Positions 53,201 through 64,000 of a stretch of 64,000 nucleotides of DNA are shown piece by piece. This DNA comes from Ahaetulla prasina. Its lineage: Eukaryota > Chordata > Lepidosauria > Squamata > Colubridae. The stretch is from contig NC_080546.1 of the NCBI RefSeq assembly GCF_028640845.1, positions 30,773,020 through 30,837,019 on the forward strand. Direction: 5' to 3'. Each line of letters begins with the position of its first letter. Position 1 is the stretch's first letter. The translations under genes were made by a program, and so were the position numbers. The notes under the pieces are model-generated. The model did no database searches and had not been told where the DNA came from. It saw only the letters and a list, made by a program, of their open reading frames with translations.

Positions 53201-53557
53201 CAGGGTTGTCAAACTGAAGGCCCGGGGACCGGATACAGCCTGCACGGTGCTTAGATCTGGCTCACGGGGCTGCCCTAGAAACAGCAAAGGACCGGTCCAC
53301 AGTGCCTCTGCCAGCAAAAATGGTGCTCATGACAGTTGCGTGCAGCCCTCCCAGGCTCTGTTTTCAGCTGCGACTGTCTCCTGCCGCCCTCTGCCAGCGA
53401 AAACAGAGCTCGGGAGCCCATTTTCGCTGCCAGAGCGCTCAGGCCACCACAGACGCCCCCAACCTGAGTGACGTCAAGCTGGCCAAGCCCACCTTGGCTC
53501 CCGAGGTCAAATACGACTCTGATGTGGCCTTCAGTTAAATAAAGTTTGACACCCCTC
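53201..53557. mobile_element. hAT-like MITE, 357 bp, intact TSD
   Basis: The ends CAGGGTTGTCAAACTGAAGG and AAAGTTTGACACCCCTC are inverted, with the 8-bp duplication ATGTAAGG at 53193-53200 and 53558-53565. It is related to the short copies at 8927 and 21777 but has a longer GC-rich interior. Confidence 0.82.
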
Positions 53558-53880
53558 ATGTAAGGAGTCTCTGGTACTATTGATTGGGCATCCTATTACC
53601 AAATGAAAAAATCTCTTGAATGATAAATTTAGCTGAATACTTTATTCTTTTCTGAAGGTGTAGGTGCAAATGAAACTGTGAAGATTTAAAAAAAGAGTGT
53701 CAAGATGTATTATTTTTTAATGGTGTTGTGGGTGACTTGCCATGACCTCACTTGCACTCTACCACAACACAATGATGCTCTGACAATGCCAATCTTTTCT
53801 CTCTTAATTATTATCAGGTATACCAGATTTAAAGTAGTTGTTTCCTCTTAAGAGGACACCAGCTCACCAGGGCTTTAAGG

Positions 53881-54116
53881 CAGGGGTGAAATCCAGCAGG
53901 TTCTGACAGGTTATGGAGAACTGGTAATGGAAATTTTGAGCAGTTTGGAGAACCGGTAGTGGAAATTTTGAGTAATTCGGAGAACTGACAAATACCACCT
54001 CTGGCTGGCCCCAGAGTGGGGTGGGAATGGAGATTTTGCAAGATCCTTCCCCTGCCACACCCACCAAGCCACACCCACAGAACCAATAGTAAAAAAAAAA
54101 TTGGATTTCACCACTG
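53881..54116. mobile_element. hAT-like MITE, 236 bp
   Basis: The ends CAGGGGTGAAATCCAGCAGG and TTGGATTTCACCACTG are inverted; the flanks CTTTAAGG and TTTTAAGG differ by one base. The interior repeats GGAAATTTTGAG twice. Shares termini with the long element at 30053-31531. Confidence 0.78.
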
Positions 54117-54124
54117 TTTTAAGG

Positions 54125-55584
54125 TGTGTAAAATCTAACATGTTGTTTTATATGTTAGTTGTAAGTGAGGCTTGCTGACTTGCTGTGGGTTCGATTAGAG
54201 ATGTATTTTGCCAAATCCTGGGAATGATGGGAATGCCTTGACACCAACTATTTCTTTTTTAGCATTTGTACTTTGTTTTTCGAGTTCTTTCATATCTATT
54301 GCCTGCTTCCATTGCTTTTGAAAACAAATTATTTCTAGGCTTCCAGGAAGATACATTTACCATTTTATTATTTTATCTGGGGAGAAAAGAAATATATGGG
54401 GTATTCCACTGTAATTGTTTTCTAAACTGTACCTTTACCTTAAAACAGAGCAGTTCCACTCATTTCAGCTTCCAGAAAACAAGGTGGGATGTTGAAACAG
54501 ATTTTTGTTACTGAATTGCTAGTTTACTTGCCAATTTCCCTTTCTGATTCTTCACCAATAGCTAGTCAATTTCAGTTCTCCAGCTTCTTAGGACTTAGTG
54601 CGCAATCAAGGCAGGACTGTTTTTTCTGGGGATTCTTTTGCCCTATTGTCTTGCCATATCTTTACATAGTTCACATTATTTTAGCTTGGGAGATGCTAAA
54701 TGAGATGTGAGAGGTGGGAGGAGTGATAGATAAACCAAATGAGAGAAATCAGGCCCATTCCAGCACTCCTGCTTTTTTGGATGTTTTCCTCATTAACAGG
54801 TGATGTAACCAGTATTAGATCAAGAAGAAAAAGGCAATAAACTTTCCTAGAACGAGTGGCACAACGTCAGTCAGCAATGATTCAGAACAGGCACAGAAGA
54901 GACAGGATACGAGTTTGTCAGTGGGGACAGTACAAGTTATGCTGGCATGGTTTTGGGTGACACAAGAATAGTCATATAGCCCTTTAATTCATACTGGGAA
55001 AAAGTCTACAACAAGATAAGCAAAATATATTCCATATATCAATAATATATGAAATGCCTGTCAGAATTTATACAATAAAATGTATTTAGCTTATTATTAT
55101 TGAAAAAAATATTTTAAGAATCATTGCATTAAATTTAAATTTTTATTCTCTTTCCCATTCTGTTTCCTTCAGTATTGTGTCTTTCTAATTAAAAAATTAA
55201 GGAGAGACTACCTTCTTTGTATGGAAAACAGCTGTACAGCTTTTCACTAAAAACAAAAGGATTAAAATTCTATAATTTGTCAAACGATATATAATTTTTG
55301 AAAGCTAGTATGGTCCAAGAGATTTTTGAAAGTGGGAAATTAAGTCTTAAATTCCTTCTAGACAGTGACCATAGAGAAAATTTACTAACTTCTGTATTCC
55401 CAATTTGAATACGCCCAGGAGATAATCTCTTTCCATTTTATTTCAGCTATAAGCAGACCATATAGTAAATGTACAGACTTCTATTCTGTTTTAGTTTTTA
55501 ACTCTGGAGTGTTCCTTGCATGCCTGAAATAATTTATTTTTCACAATTGGGAGAGCCTGCAGTTTCCAGTAATTACCCCCTCCC
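54125..55584. other. No feature seen
   Basis: AT-rich sequence with small open frames of no recognised content. Confidence 0.35.
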
Positions 55585-55598
55585 CAAATTCCATGTTT

Positions 55599-55805
55599 GT
55601 TTTTTTAAAATAATTTTTTATTTCCATTTTTCAACATCATATTTATGTACAAACTATTATCCATCATTAATCATTAATTTTTATTTATTACTGATTCAGG
55701 CCTGCCCGACTGCCACTTCCTTACTACACAACCTCCCTCTCTACCCTCTACTACTTTCCCATCCTTCATCCCCTTCACTTTACTACTTCCTCTCCTCCTT
55801 CTCCT
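55599..55805 (-). mobile_element. 5'-truncated L1-like insertion, minus strand, with TSD
   Basis: The 14-bp duplication CAAATTCCATGTTT lies at 55585-55598 and 55806-55819. Read on the minus strand, the insert begins GAGGAGAAGGAGGAGAG and ends in an A-rich tail at 55599-55620, as expected for target-primed reverse transcription. Only about 0.2 kb of the 3' end is present. Confidence 0.75.
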
Positions 55806-55819
55806 CAAATTCCATGTTT

Positions 55820-56655
55820 TTAATGTCACACGTTACATACATACTGTTGGAAAATCAGCTTTTAGTTGGATAGAGAAGCTTCAGCATTAAAGAAGTGGAG
55901 AAGTTAATTCATGAGTTCTTTTATATTAAAGACAGAAAGAACTCAGGCTTGGAAAAATCTTTTTAAAATTATTTTTATTAAATTTTAATGTACAGTAACC
56001 AGAAGCTTATGCAAAAACATAATATTAATTAGTGACATCTGAGTTCAGAAATAAGACCAAACCATGTACTCTAACTTTTTCTTGTTTTCTACATATAAAT
56101 CCACTCTGGGTTATTTCCTTTGGGTTTTATTTATATAACAGTATAATGTATGCTAGAACCAATCATTACCTTATTATACAAATACTGAAAATCAGAAATC
56201 TTTTCTGACTTATTTATCATTTGAGTATACCAGCAAATTCTGCTGTGTTTTCTAGTTTTCTCTGGTATGAAAAAAAGTAAAATAAATACTTTATTTTAAA
56301 GTATTTTAAAGTAGGAATATCTCCTCCCAGCTGGCCCTAATTTGACATTGGAACTAACTCTGAATGAATCAAAAGAAGCTCGTAATTACAAAGGAAAAGC
56401 TTTGATTACTGTCAGAAATAGATTTATACTAAAAGGATAAAATTACAATAGATAAGATTACCTGAAACTCCTGGTTAGTATAAGGTAGAAATTGTGATAG
56501 AAACATTTGGAAGAACTAAAAAGAATCATATAAATATGTGAATATTTTGTTCATATTTTGATTTTGTTTTGGCTCAAGGTGAAACAATTAGTCAAATCAG
56601 TAAAAACAATTATTTTTCACAGTTAAAAATATATCTAAATAGTTCAAATTATAGG
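55820..56655. other. No feature seen
   Basis: AT-rich, unassigned. Confidence 0.35.
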
Positions 56656-56659
56656 AACC

Positions 56660-57183
56660 TGTAGGAAGTTAGCACCCACCCCCCTCCTAGAAGAATGAAA
56701 TATTTTAGAAAATATTAAAAAGGCAGAATATATTTCCCTGAGAAATGGAGAAACATGTTTTAAGGACAAAGCAGCTCCCTGTAGCTTCCTGCCTCCCCCC
56801 CCCCTTTGTCAATGGGCCAGACAGAAACTTATTTTCCCCACTTTTGTCAATGGGACCATCATCTGCAACACAATAGGACCCATCTAGCAACAGAAACTCA
56901 CCACATGGCACCTGGGAAGATTACATCAGCCAGCAAGGCTAGTTAAGACCCCCAGCCCCTGGGAGTCTGACAACCAATCAGGATACTCTTCCTGTACCCC
57001 AGGAAGTTCAAAGCTCAGAGAAAGCATAAAGCCAGGGCACGCTCAGCACCTCGCCCTTTTCTGTTCAGGAACTCAAGCCACGTGATCCTGACCACCATTA
57101 AACCATCTTTCCAAGCAGTCTCCATGTTTCCAGTGTCTCTTTCCCCACTTGGAATTGAACCCAGATGGACATTTCTTCCAACA
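56660..57183 (+). mobile_element. Solitary LTR of an endogenous retrovirus-like element
   Basis: The 524-bp segment starts TG and ends CA, and is framed by the 4-bp duplication AACC at 56656-56659 and 57184-57187. It is GC-richer than its surroundings and contains CCAATCAGG and ATTAAA (a variant polyadenylation signal, near 57099). No internal coding region is present, so this is a relic left by LTR recombination. Family not determined. Confidence 0.6.
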
Positions 57184-57550
57184 AACCTTTTGGAACCATT
57201 TGTGAAAAATTACATTTTCCTACAGTAAGTTTAAGGAAGTATTTACACCTGTTTTTCTTTTATCTACTGCTTGATATATTCCCACTGAGTTCAGTGCAAA
57301 TCACTGTCATGTAAGATTCCACAGGTTTGCAGTCATAGCCATAAAACTTAATGACAAAATATGTGAAATTTTGGCTTACTGAATATAATACATAATTCAT
57401 ACAACTATCAAAAATTTTAATGCCATAACAAATTATAGACAACACGTGGGCACGAGTTGATTCCTTTAGATATGAACTACTTGGAAGATTCAACTTTGCA
57501 ATTAGCATACAAATATAGATTTCACTTTAATTTGTCTGATAACATTAAAA

Positions 57551-58651
57551 TAATAGCTGTTTTTGTTTTTCCTACCAACTGCTGGGATCAATTATATGTG
57601 ACTGTTCCACATTTTTCTGTTGTTGGTAATCAAATCATGGCTGTGGTTGAGTCCAACAATACGGCTGTGGTTCCCACCCTAAGAGGAAAAAAGCTGACAA
57701 CCCTGACACTGTGCAGTCTGAGAACTTTGTCAAGTATCTTGCACTGCATATTGTGTAACTAATTTAGTTTTAAAAAGAGAAGTCTGCATGGTTGTAAAGT
57801 ACTCTGGCTTATCTGCATGCTTTAATTGCTCCCACAGAATATAGGAGCACAATGAGGCAAGGACTTGAAACTTTTCAATGCTAAAGGAATCTTTGTTTAC
57901 GTAACAAAAGATTCATTCATCAGAAATGCTTGCAAAAGATTAGAGATGAGTGTACATTTGATTCCAGCTATACTGCTGTAACTAGGGCTCTATGTATAAC
58001 GGCATCTCTTCTTTATTGTATATGTGAACAAATTTCATGTTGCATTTCCCTGAATGTTTGTGATAAGCAGAGTACTAACTGGTAGGCAGTGGTAAGTGTT
58101 TTTGTTTTTTCACTTTTTTCTCTGCCTCTGTGTCTACCAATCCAATCTGTTACATAACCGAGTGCTTGAAGTGTAGGCTGCCTGTCTTGATTTCTTTGCT
58201 TTTTGTTTCCCTACTCAGTTGCTTTTGTGGTTAGCACATACTGAACACTTACTTGTTTAGCTTTTTCCTTCAAAATTAATACATTTTAAAAAACAATAAA
58301 ATTTGGATTTGGTTCACTAAGCCTGACTTATTTTATTTATGGCTTTGTATTATGTCTGAATCCTGAATTGTGACTTATTCATGTTTTAGTTCTGGTTCTT
58401 TTTTCTTTTTTTTACTACTTTTGAAATCTGGCTATTGAAAGAAAAACCATACAGAGGAAAACAAATGCGAAGCTGATAAAAATAGTTGATTACTTTACTT
58501 GTTTATCTGGCTTGCTCAACAAATTACAGTGAATACAAATCCTGGCTTATGCTAAATAAACCATGTTAATTTATTTTCTAATTCTTCATTTTGTCCATCA
58601 AATCTGCCACAAAGCGCATGTCTATTTCTGCCAAAGTTTGATGCATAACAT
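57551..58651 (+). repeat. Duplicated block, copy 1 (about 1.1 kb, unit P)
   Basis: Starts TAATAGCTGTTTTTG and runs to ATGCATAACAT, where copy 2 begins after 1101 bases. The first 200 bases hold a repeated open-frame segment (TNCWDQLYVTVPHFSVVGNQ) with no recognised function. This copy lacks a 12-base segment (GTGTTAACCATT) near 57955 that the other copies have, and it alone keeps a 246-base segment at 58250-58495. Confidence 0.9.
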
Positions 58652-59209
58652 TAATAGCTGTTTTTGTTTTTCCTACCAACTGCTGGGATCAATTATATGT
58701 GACTGTTCCACATTTTTCTGTTGTTGGTAATCAAATCATGGCTGTGGTTGAGTCCAACAATACGGCTGTGGTTCCCACCCTAAGAGGAAAAAAGCTGACA
58801 ACCCTGACACTGTGCAGTCTGAGAACTTTGTCAAGTATCTTGCACTGCATATTGTGTAACTAATTTAGTTTTAAAAAGAGAAGTCTGCATGGTTGTAAAG
58901 TACTCTGGCTTATCTGCATGCTTTAATTGCTCCCACAGAATATAGGAGCACAATGAGGCAAGGACTTGAAACTTTTCAATGCTAAAGGAATCTTTGTTTA
59001 CGTAACAAAAGATTCATTCATCAGAAATGCTTGCAAAAGATTAGAGATGAGTGTACATTGTGTTAACCATTTGATTCCAGCTATACTGCTGTAACTAGGG
59101 CTCTATGTATAACGGCATCTCTTCTTTATTGTATATGTGAACAAATTTCATGATGCATTTCCTGAATGTTTGTGATAAGCAGAGTACTAACTGGTAGGCA
59201 GTGGTAAGT
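58652..59209 (+). repeat. Duplicated block, copy 2 (truncated)
   Basis: Nearly identical to copy 1 from its start, then breaks off within GGTAAGTGTTTTG, where copy 3 begins. Differences include CATGATGCATTTCCTG against CATGTTGCATTTCCCTG. Confidence 0.9.
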
Positions 59210-59643
59210 GTTTTGTTTTCCTACCAACTGCTGGGATCAATTATATGTGACTGTTCCACATTTTTCTGTTGTTGGTAATCAAATCATGGCTGTGGTTGAG
59301 TCCAACAATACGGCTGTGGTTCCCACCCTAAGAGGAAAAAAGCTGACAACCCTGACACTGTGCAGTCTGAGAACTTTGTCAAGTATCTTGCACTGCATAT
59401 TGTGTAACTAATTTAGTTTTAAAAAGAGAAGTCTGCATGGTTGTAAAGTACTCTGGCTTATCTGCATGCTTTAATTGCTCCCACAGAATATAGGAGCACA
59501 ATGAGGCAAGGACTTGAAACTTTTCAATGCTAAAGGAATCTTTGTTTACGTAACAAAGATTCATGGTCATTTTCTGTGCAGGCTTCATCCACAAAGCGCA
59601 TGTCTATTTCTGCCAAAGTTTGATGCATAACATTAATAGCTGT
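59210..59643 (+). repeat. Duplicated block, copy 3 (two pieces around a transplanted segment)
   Basis: Bases 59210-59565 follow unit P to ACGTAACAAAGATTCAT. Bases 59555-59591 are identical to 63796-63832, from the far side of the L1-like insertion. From about 59592 the sequence returns to the tail of unit P (CAAAGCGCATGTCTATTTC) and continues into its natural downstream neighbour. Confidence 0.88.
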
Positions 59644-59956
59644 TAAATCAGAGGCCAGATCTTTTTAACTCTTTGTTTGGTGCTTATGTTGAAATGTGTT
59701 TAAAATGTCATTCCACTATTATGACATTACATGATTCTAATCTTTCTTAATTATGTTTAGGCCTTTTTGATAAACCTGCAATCACAGTAAAAAAAAATTA
59801 GTTTTGTTCACCATCTCTTCAGCAAGCTTGCTCTCTGTGTATATTTGCTAAACAGCATCTGATTGATCTGGCTGTGTGATCTTTTCTTTGTAAATTCCTG
59901 TCTGGTACTAGTATTAGCTTTAAATGAGAAAGCATCCATATTTGTCCTGGTCTGTT
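59634..59956 (+). repeat. Duplicated flank Q, copy 1
   Basis: The sequence from TGTTAAATCAGAGGCCAG to TTGTCCTGGTCTGTT recurs at about 61535-61851. It is the natural left flank of the L1-like insertion. Confidence 0.9.
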
Positions 59957-59974
59957 GAGAATATACACAACAGG

Positions 59975-60686
59975 GACGACTTCCGGTATCCGGTGGCAAC
60001 GGACGTCTGGAAGGCTTCTCCTGCCTCCAGTGTCCGAATCCGCCGCCGAGGCCGTTGGGGGCCAGGTGTTCCGAAAAGGACACCTGCCGCACGGACGGCT
60101 CGCCAGGGGTCTCCCAGCCGATATACAGGACTGGGGGGACCGATGCTGGCGCGTCCTAGGCTCGGCGGGGTTCGGAGGCCACAGGCCGCGGCCATTATTT
60201 TGGTCGTCGCCTGGGCCGCTGTGCTCGGTGACACCGGGGCTTTGGATTTATAATTGCAGCAGCCTGGTGGTGAACAGGAACGGAGAAGAATTGAGGAATG
60301 AAGAAGGAAGGGATATCGGCAAATGTGAGTGGAGTACTCCGGTGCGGGGGTTTTCTCCCCTGCGACTGGAAGGAGTACGAATCACTTTGGAGAGGAGAAC
60401 TTAAAATAACAAGATTACGGTTTTGTGGAGCTCTGGAGAAGAGGTGATGGAGAAATTTAGGAGGGAGGTTTGAGGCCCCTCCTCTGAGGAACAATGGTGG
60501 CGTCCAGCTTCCGCCTTCACTATGAGAATCTTGATGACATCACTTCCCTTGACTTCCTGGTTGACTAACTGTACTCTGGACTCGTTGCTCCTGTGAGTGC
60601 CCCTGGTGGATCCGGAGGAAATTATAAGGATACTGTGCTTGCCTGAGGATTTTAAAATTTTTTTAAATGGCAAAAGGTCAGAGACC
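59975..60686 (+). mobile_element. L1-like element 5' region, first (interrupted) copy
   Basis: A GC-rich 5' untranslated region starts GGGACGACTTCCGGTATCCG directly after the target duplication. ORF1 would start at ATGGCAAAAGG (60667). After six to seven codons the sequence switches, within ACCAACTGCTGG (60684-60695), to another copy of unit P. Confidence 0.85.
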
Positions 60687-61534
60687 AACTGCTGGGATCA
60701 ATTATATGTGACTGTTCCACATTTTTCTGTTGTTGGTAATCAAATCATGGCTGTGGTTGAGTCCAACAATACGGCTGTGGTTCCCACCCTAAGAGGAAAA
60801 AAGCTGACAACCCTGACACTGTGCAGTCTGAGAACTTTGTCAAGTATCTTGCACTGCATATTGTGTAACTAATTTAGTTTTAAAAAGAGAAGTCTGCATG
60901 GTTGTAAAGTACTCTGGCTTATCTGCATGCTTTAATTGCTCCCACAGAATATAGGAGCACAATGAGGCAAGGACTTGAAACTTTTCAATGCTAAAGGAAT
61001 CTTTGTTTACGTAACAAAAGATTCATTCATCAGAAATGCTTGCAAAAGATTAGAGATGAGTGTACATTGTGTTAACCATTTGATTCCAGCTATACTGCTG
61101 TAACTAGGGCTCTATGTATAACGGCATCTCTTCTTTATTGTATATGTGAACAAATTTCATGTTGCATTTCCCTGAATGTTTGTGATAAGCAGAGTACTAA
61201 CTGGTAGGCAGTGGTAAGTGGTTTTGTTTTTTTACTTTTTTCTCTGCCTCTGTGTCTACCAATCCAATCTGTTACATAACCGAGTGCTTGAAGTGTAGGC
61301 TGCCTGTCTTGATTTCTTTGCTTTTTGTTTCCCTACTCAGTTGCTTTTGTGGTTAGCACATACTGAACACTTACTTGTTTATCTGGCTTGCTCAACAAAT
61401 TACAGTGAATACAAATCCTGGCTTATGCTAAATAAACCATGTTAATTTATTTTCTAATTCTTCATTTTGTCCATCAAATCTGCCACAAAGCGCATGTCTA
61501 TTTCTGCCAAAGTTTGATGCATAACATTAATAGC
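60684..61534 (+). repeat. Duplicated block, copy 4 (with internal deletion)
   Basis: Begins inside unit P at ACCAACTGCTGGGATC and runs to its tail. It lacks 246 bases present in copy 1, removed between two TTACTTGTTTA repeats (58249-58259 and 58495-58505 in copy 1; single at 61370-61380 here). Confidence 0.9.
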
Positions 61535-61851
61535 TGTTAAATCAGAGGCCAGATCTTTTTAACCCTTTGTTTGGTGCTTATGTTGAAATGTGTTTAAAAT
61601 GTCATTCCACTATTATGACATTACATGATTCTAATCTTTCTTAATTATGTTTAGGCCTTTTTGATAAACCTGCAATCACAGTAAAAAAAAATTAGTTTTG
61701 TTCACCATCTCTTCAGCAAGCTTGCTCTCTGTGTATATTTGCTAAACAGCATCTGATTGATCTGGCTGTGTGATCTTTTCTTTGTAAATTCCTGTCTGGT
61801 ACTAGTATTAGCTTTAAATGAGAAAGCATCCATATTTGTCCTGGTCTGTTG
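61535..61851 (+). repeat. Duplicated flank Q, copy 2
   Basis: Same sequence as 59634-59956, with a single substitution noticed (TTTTTAACCC against TTTTTAACTC). Confidence 0.9.
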
Positions 61852-61869
61852 AGAATATACACAACAGGG

Positions 61870-63659
61870 ACGACTTCCGGTATCCGGTGGCAACGGACGT
61901 CTGGAAGGCTTCTCCTGCCTCCAGTGTCCGAATCCGGCCGCCGCCGAGGCCCTTAGGGGCCAGGTGTTCCGAAAAGGACACCTGCCGCACGGACGGCTCG
62001 CCAGGGGTCTCCCAGCCGATATACAGGACTGGGGGGACCGATGCTGGCGCGTCCTAGGCTCGGCGGGGTTCGGAGGCCACAGGCCGCGGCCATTATTTTG
62101 GTCGTCGCCTGGGCCGCTGTGCTCGGTGACACCGGGGCTTTGGATTTATAATTGCAGCAGCCTGGTGGTGAACAGGGAACGGAGAAGAATTGAGGAATGA
62201 AGAAGGGAAGGGGATATCGGCAAATGTGAGTGGAGTACTCCGGAGTGCGGGGGGGTTTTTTCTCCCCTGCGACTGGAAGGAGTACGAATCACTTTGGAGA
62301 GAGGAGAACTTAAAATAACAAGATTACCGGTTTTGTGGAGCTCTGGAGAAAGAGGTGATGGAGAAATTTAGGAGGGAGGGTTTGAGGCCCCCCCTCCCTC
62401 TGGGGAACAATGGTGGCGTCCAGCTTCCGCCTTCACTATGAGAATCTTGATGACATCACTTCCCTTGACTTCCTGGTTGACTAACTGTACTCTGGACTCG
62501 TTGCTCCTGTGAGTGCCCCTGGTGGATCCGGAGGAAATTATAAGGATACTGTGCTTGCCTGAGGATTTTAAAATTTTTTTAAATGGCAAAGGTCAGAGAC
62601 CAACTGCTGGAGAAATGGAGAGAATTCTGGAAAAGTTATTAATATGGACAAGAAACTGGATGAAATAAGAGCAGAAATTGTGACTATCCAAAAGGATTTA
62701 AAGGATACACAACAAGTCTCAGCAGAAAATAAGCAGAAAGTGGAAGGTCTGGAGGGTGAGGTGCGGGCAGTGCAGAAAAGAGGAGACGACAAGCAATGCT
62801 GTGCTTGGACTACAGATGGATAAAATGTCTTATTTTCTTAGGTTTCAAAATTTGGAAGAAGTGGACCAAGAAGACTTGAGAGATGTTGTGACTAAACTGT
62901 TGGGAGAATTTCTTGGGAGAGGTGTTGATTTTATGAATTGGGATGTGGATCGAGTTTATAGAGTTAATTCACAATATGCACGCATGCAGTTCCTAGAGAG
63001 GTTCATGTCAAATTTGTGAAAAGAGGCGAGAGATGAAATTCTTAGAAAACATAGGAGTGGGGCACTGACTTATAGGGGCAGGAGATAGCCATTCTGAGGC
63101 AGATTCCCAGACAGGTACGTGAAATGAGAAAGAAATATTATTTTTATCAAGCAAATTGTACCAGAAGGAGTGGGCTTCAGATGGCTGATGCCAGAGGATT
63201 GATGATTTTCGGGAGGGCATTACGAAAAAATTAGTACAATTGCGGAGGCTGCGGCCTACGTGGAGGAACACAAAGCCCTCCTGGATTTAGATGACCCAGG
63301 AATTGAAGAAGGGAGGTTATAGACCATGGGCGGAGGCGGCTGCCGCTGTTGCGGCCCTGGAGTTAGGTCAGGCTGAACCCAGAGTTCTGAGATCCAAAAC
63401 TAGGAAGTGACAAAGATATTTGGTATTGTGTTGGTTTTCCTTATTCTCTTTCGTATGATATTCTGATTATTCTTGACCCTTCCTTATTGTGTAAGATTGA
63501 AACTTAGCTACTTCGTATCACCTGCTTGCCATATGGCTGTTGTATGTGTTTAAAATTTTGAGTAAAATTCTTATCATGTATAAGAAAAATGAAAATTTAC
63601 CATACCTGATATGTATTTGCATACATTTTTTTTTGACCAATAAAAACTTTTTATAATAC
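61870..63659 (+). mobile_element. HAL1-like (L1 lacking ORF2) insertion, second copy, complete ends
   Basis: The GC-rich 5' region (61870-62582) is followed by a broken ORF1: MDKKLDEIRAEIVTIQKDLK (coiled coil, from 62644), then in another frame SYFLRFQNLEEVDQEDLRDV and DRVYRVNSQYARM, typical of the L1 ORF1 RRM domain. Further frames from about 63000 are disrupted by stops. From about 63410 comes an AT-rich 3' tail ending GACCAATAAAAACTTTTTAT. No endonuclease or reverse transcriptase is present: the element goes from ORF1 directly to the 3' UTR. The 18-bp duplication GAGAATATACACAACAGG frames it (61852-61869 and 63660-63677; also 59957-59974). Confidence 0.75.
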
Positions 63660-63677
63660 GAGAATATACACAACAGG

Positions 63678-64000
63678 ATAATAGAAAGGAAATCATCATA
63701 ACTGGAAAACGTCTGTTCAGTATGAACAGCTGTTGTCTCTGGCAATTAATTCTGGGGAACTTAAGAGGAACATGATAGGCACACAATCAAGATGAAAAGA
63801 TTCATGGTCATTTTCTGTGCAGGCTTCATCCATAAAGCGACTTTGCCATACATCCATACCTGGAACTGGGAGGAAATCATAATGGCATAAGTCCCAAAGT
63901 CTCTATTAATATCCATCTGGAAAATGGCCATGCTGTGCTCCTACCGATGCAACTCCTCTCCATGACATTATAAGAGCAGTGATTGGTGGCTTTTTCTAAC
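63678..64000. other. Right flank of the L1-like insertion
   Basis: Unassigned sequence. Bases 63796-63832 are the source of the segment that reappears at 59555-59591. Confidence 0.5.

Noticed and set aside
62756..63019. Plus-strand 87-codon host gene
   Set aside because: FLRFQNLEE and RVYRVNSQYARM are L1 ORF1 motifs, and the frame is broken on both sides.

Overview
The window looks like nuclear DNA of a squamate reptile, most likely a snake. Genes are split by long AT-rich introns. The repeats are squamate types: Sauria-type SINEs whose tail resembles Bov-B, CR1-like LINE tails that run into ATTCT microsatellite, L1-like elements, a Penelope-like element and many short hAT-like and TA-flanked inverted-repeat transposons. 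I assigned the organism from repeat types remembered from reptile genomes, without a database search.

Two protein genes are recognised and lie head to head. ZGRF1 (minus strand, 2.7-8.4 kb) shows its start codon and the first five coding exons; the rest of the gene runs off the left edge. LARP7 (plus strand, about 13.0-33.8 kb) is complete. Its twelve coding exons (16194-33541) join in frame to 588 codons plus stop, with La motif, RRM1, a lysine-rich middle and the C-terminal xRRM. A CpG-rich region at 12.65-13.45 kb is the likely LARP7 promoter and perhaps a shared one. The pair ZGRF1-LARP7 matches the vertebrate order known at human 4q25.

From 33.8 to 44.9 kb I see only repeats and unassigned sequence, including a Penelope-like element with inverted terminal arms. 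A strong CpG island at 44.9-46.2 kb carries a candidate first coding exon (46061-46135) of a plus-strand gene. I do not recognise its residues; human synteny would suggest ANK2, but nothing in the sequence proves it. From 46.2 to 64 kb no further exon is recognised.

The most unusual part is 57.5-63.7 kb. A roughly 1.1 kb sequence appears four times in full or truncated form, and the 5' part of an L1-like element appears twice. The copies are almost identical, and most junctions coincide with 9-12 bp of shared sequence. A complete target-site duplication still frames the L1-like insertion, which has ORF1 remnants and a 3' end but no ORF2. This is either a recent microhomology-driven rearrangement or a long-read assembly artefact.
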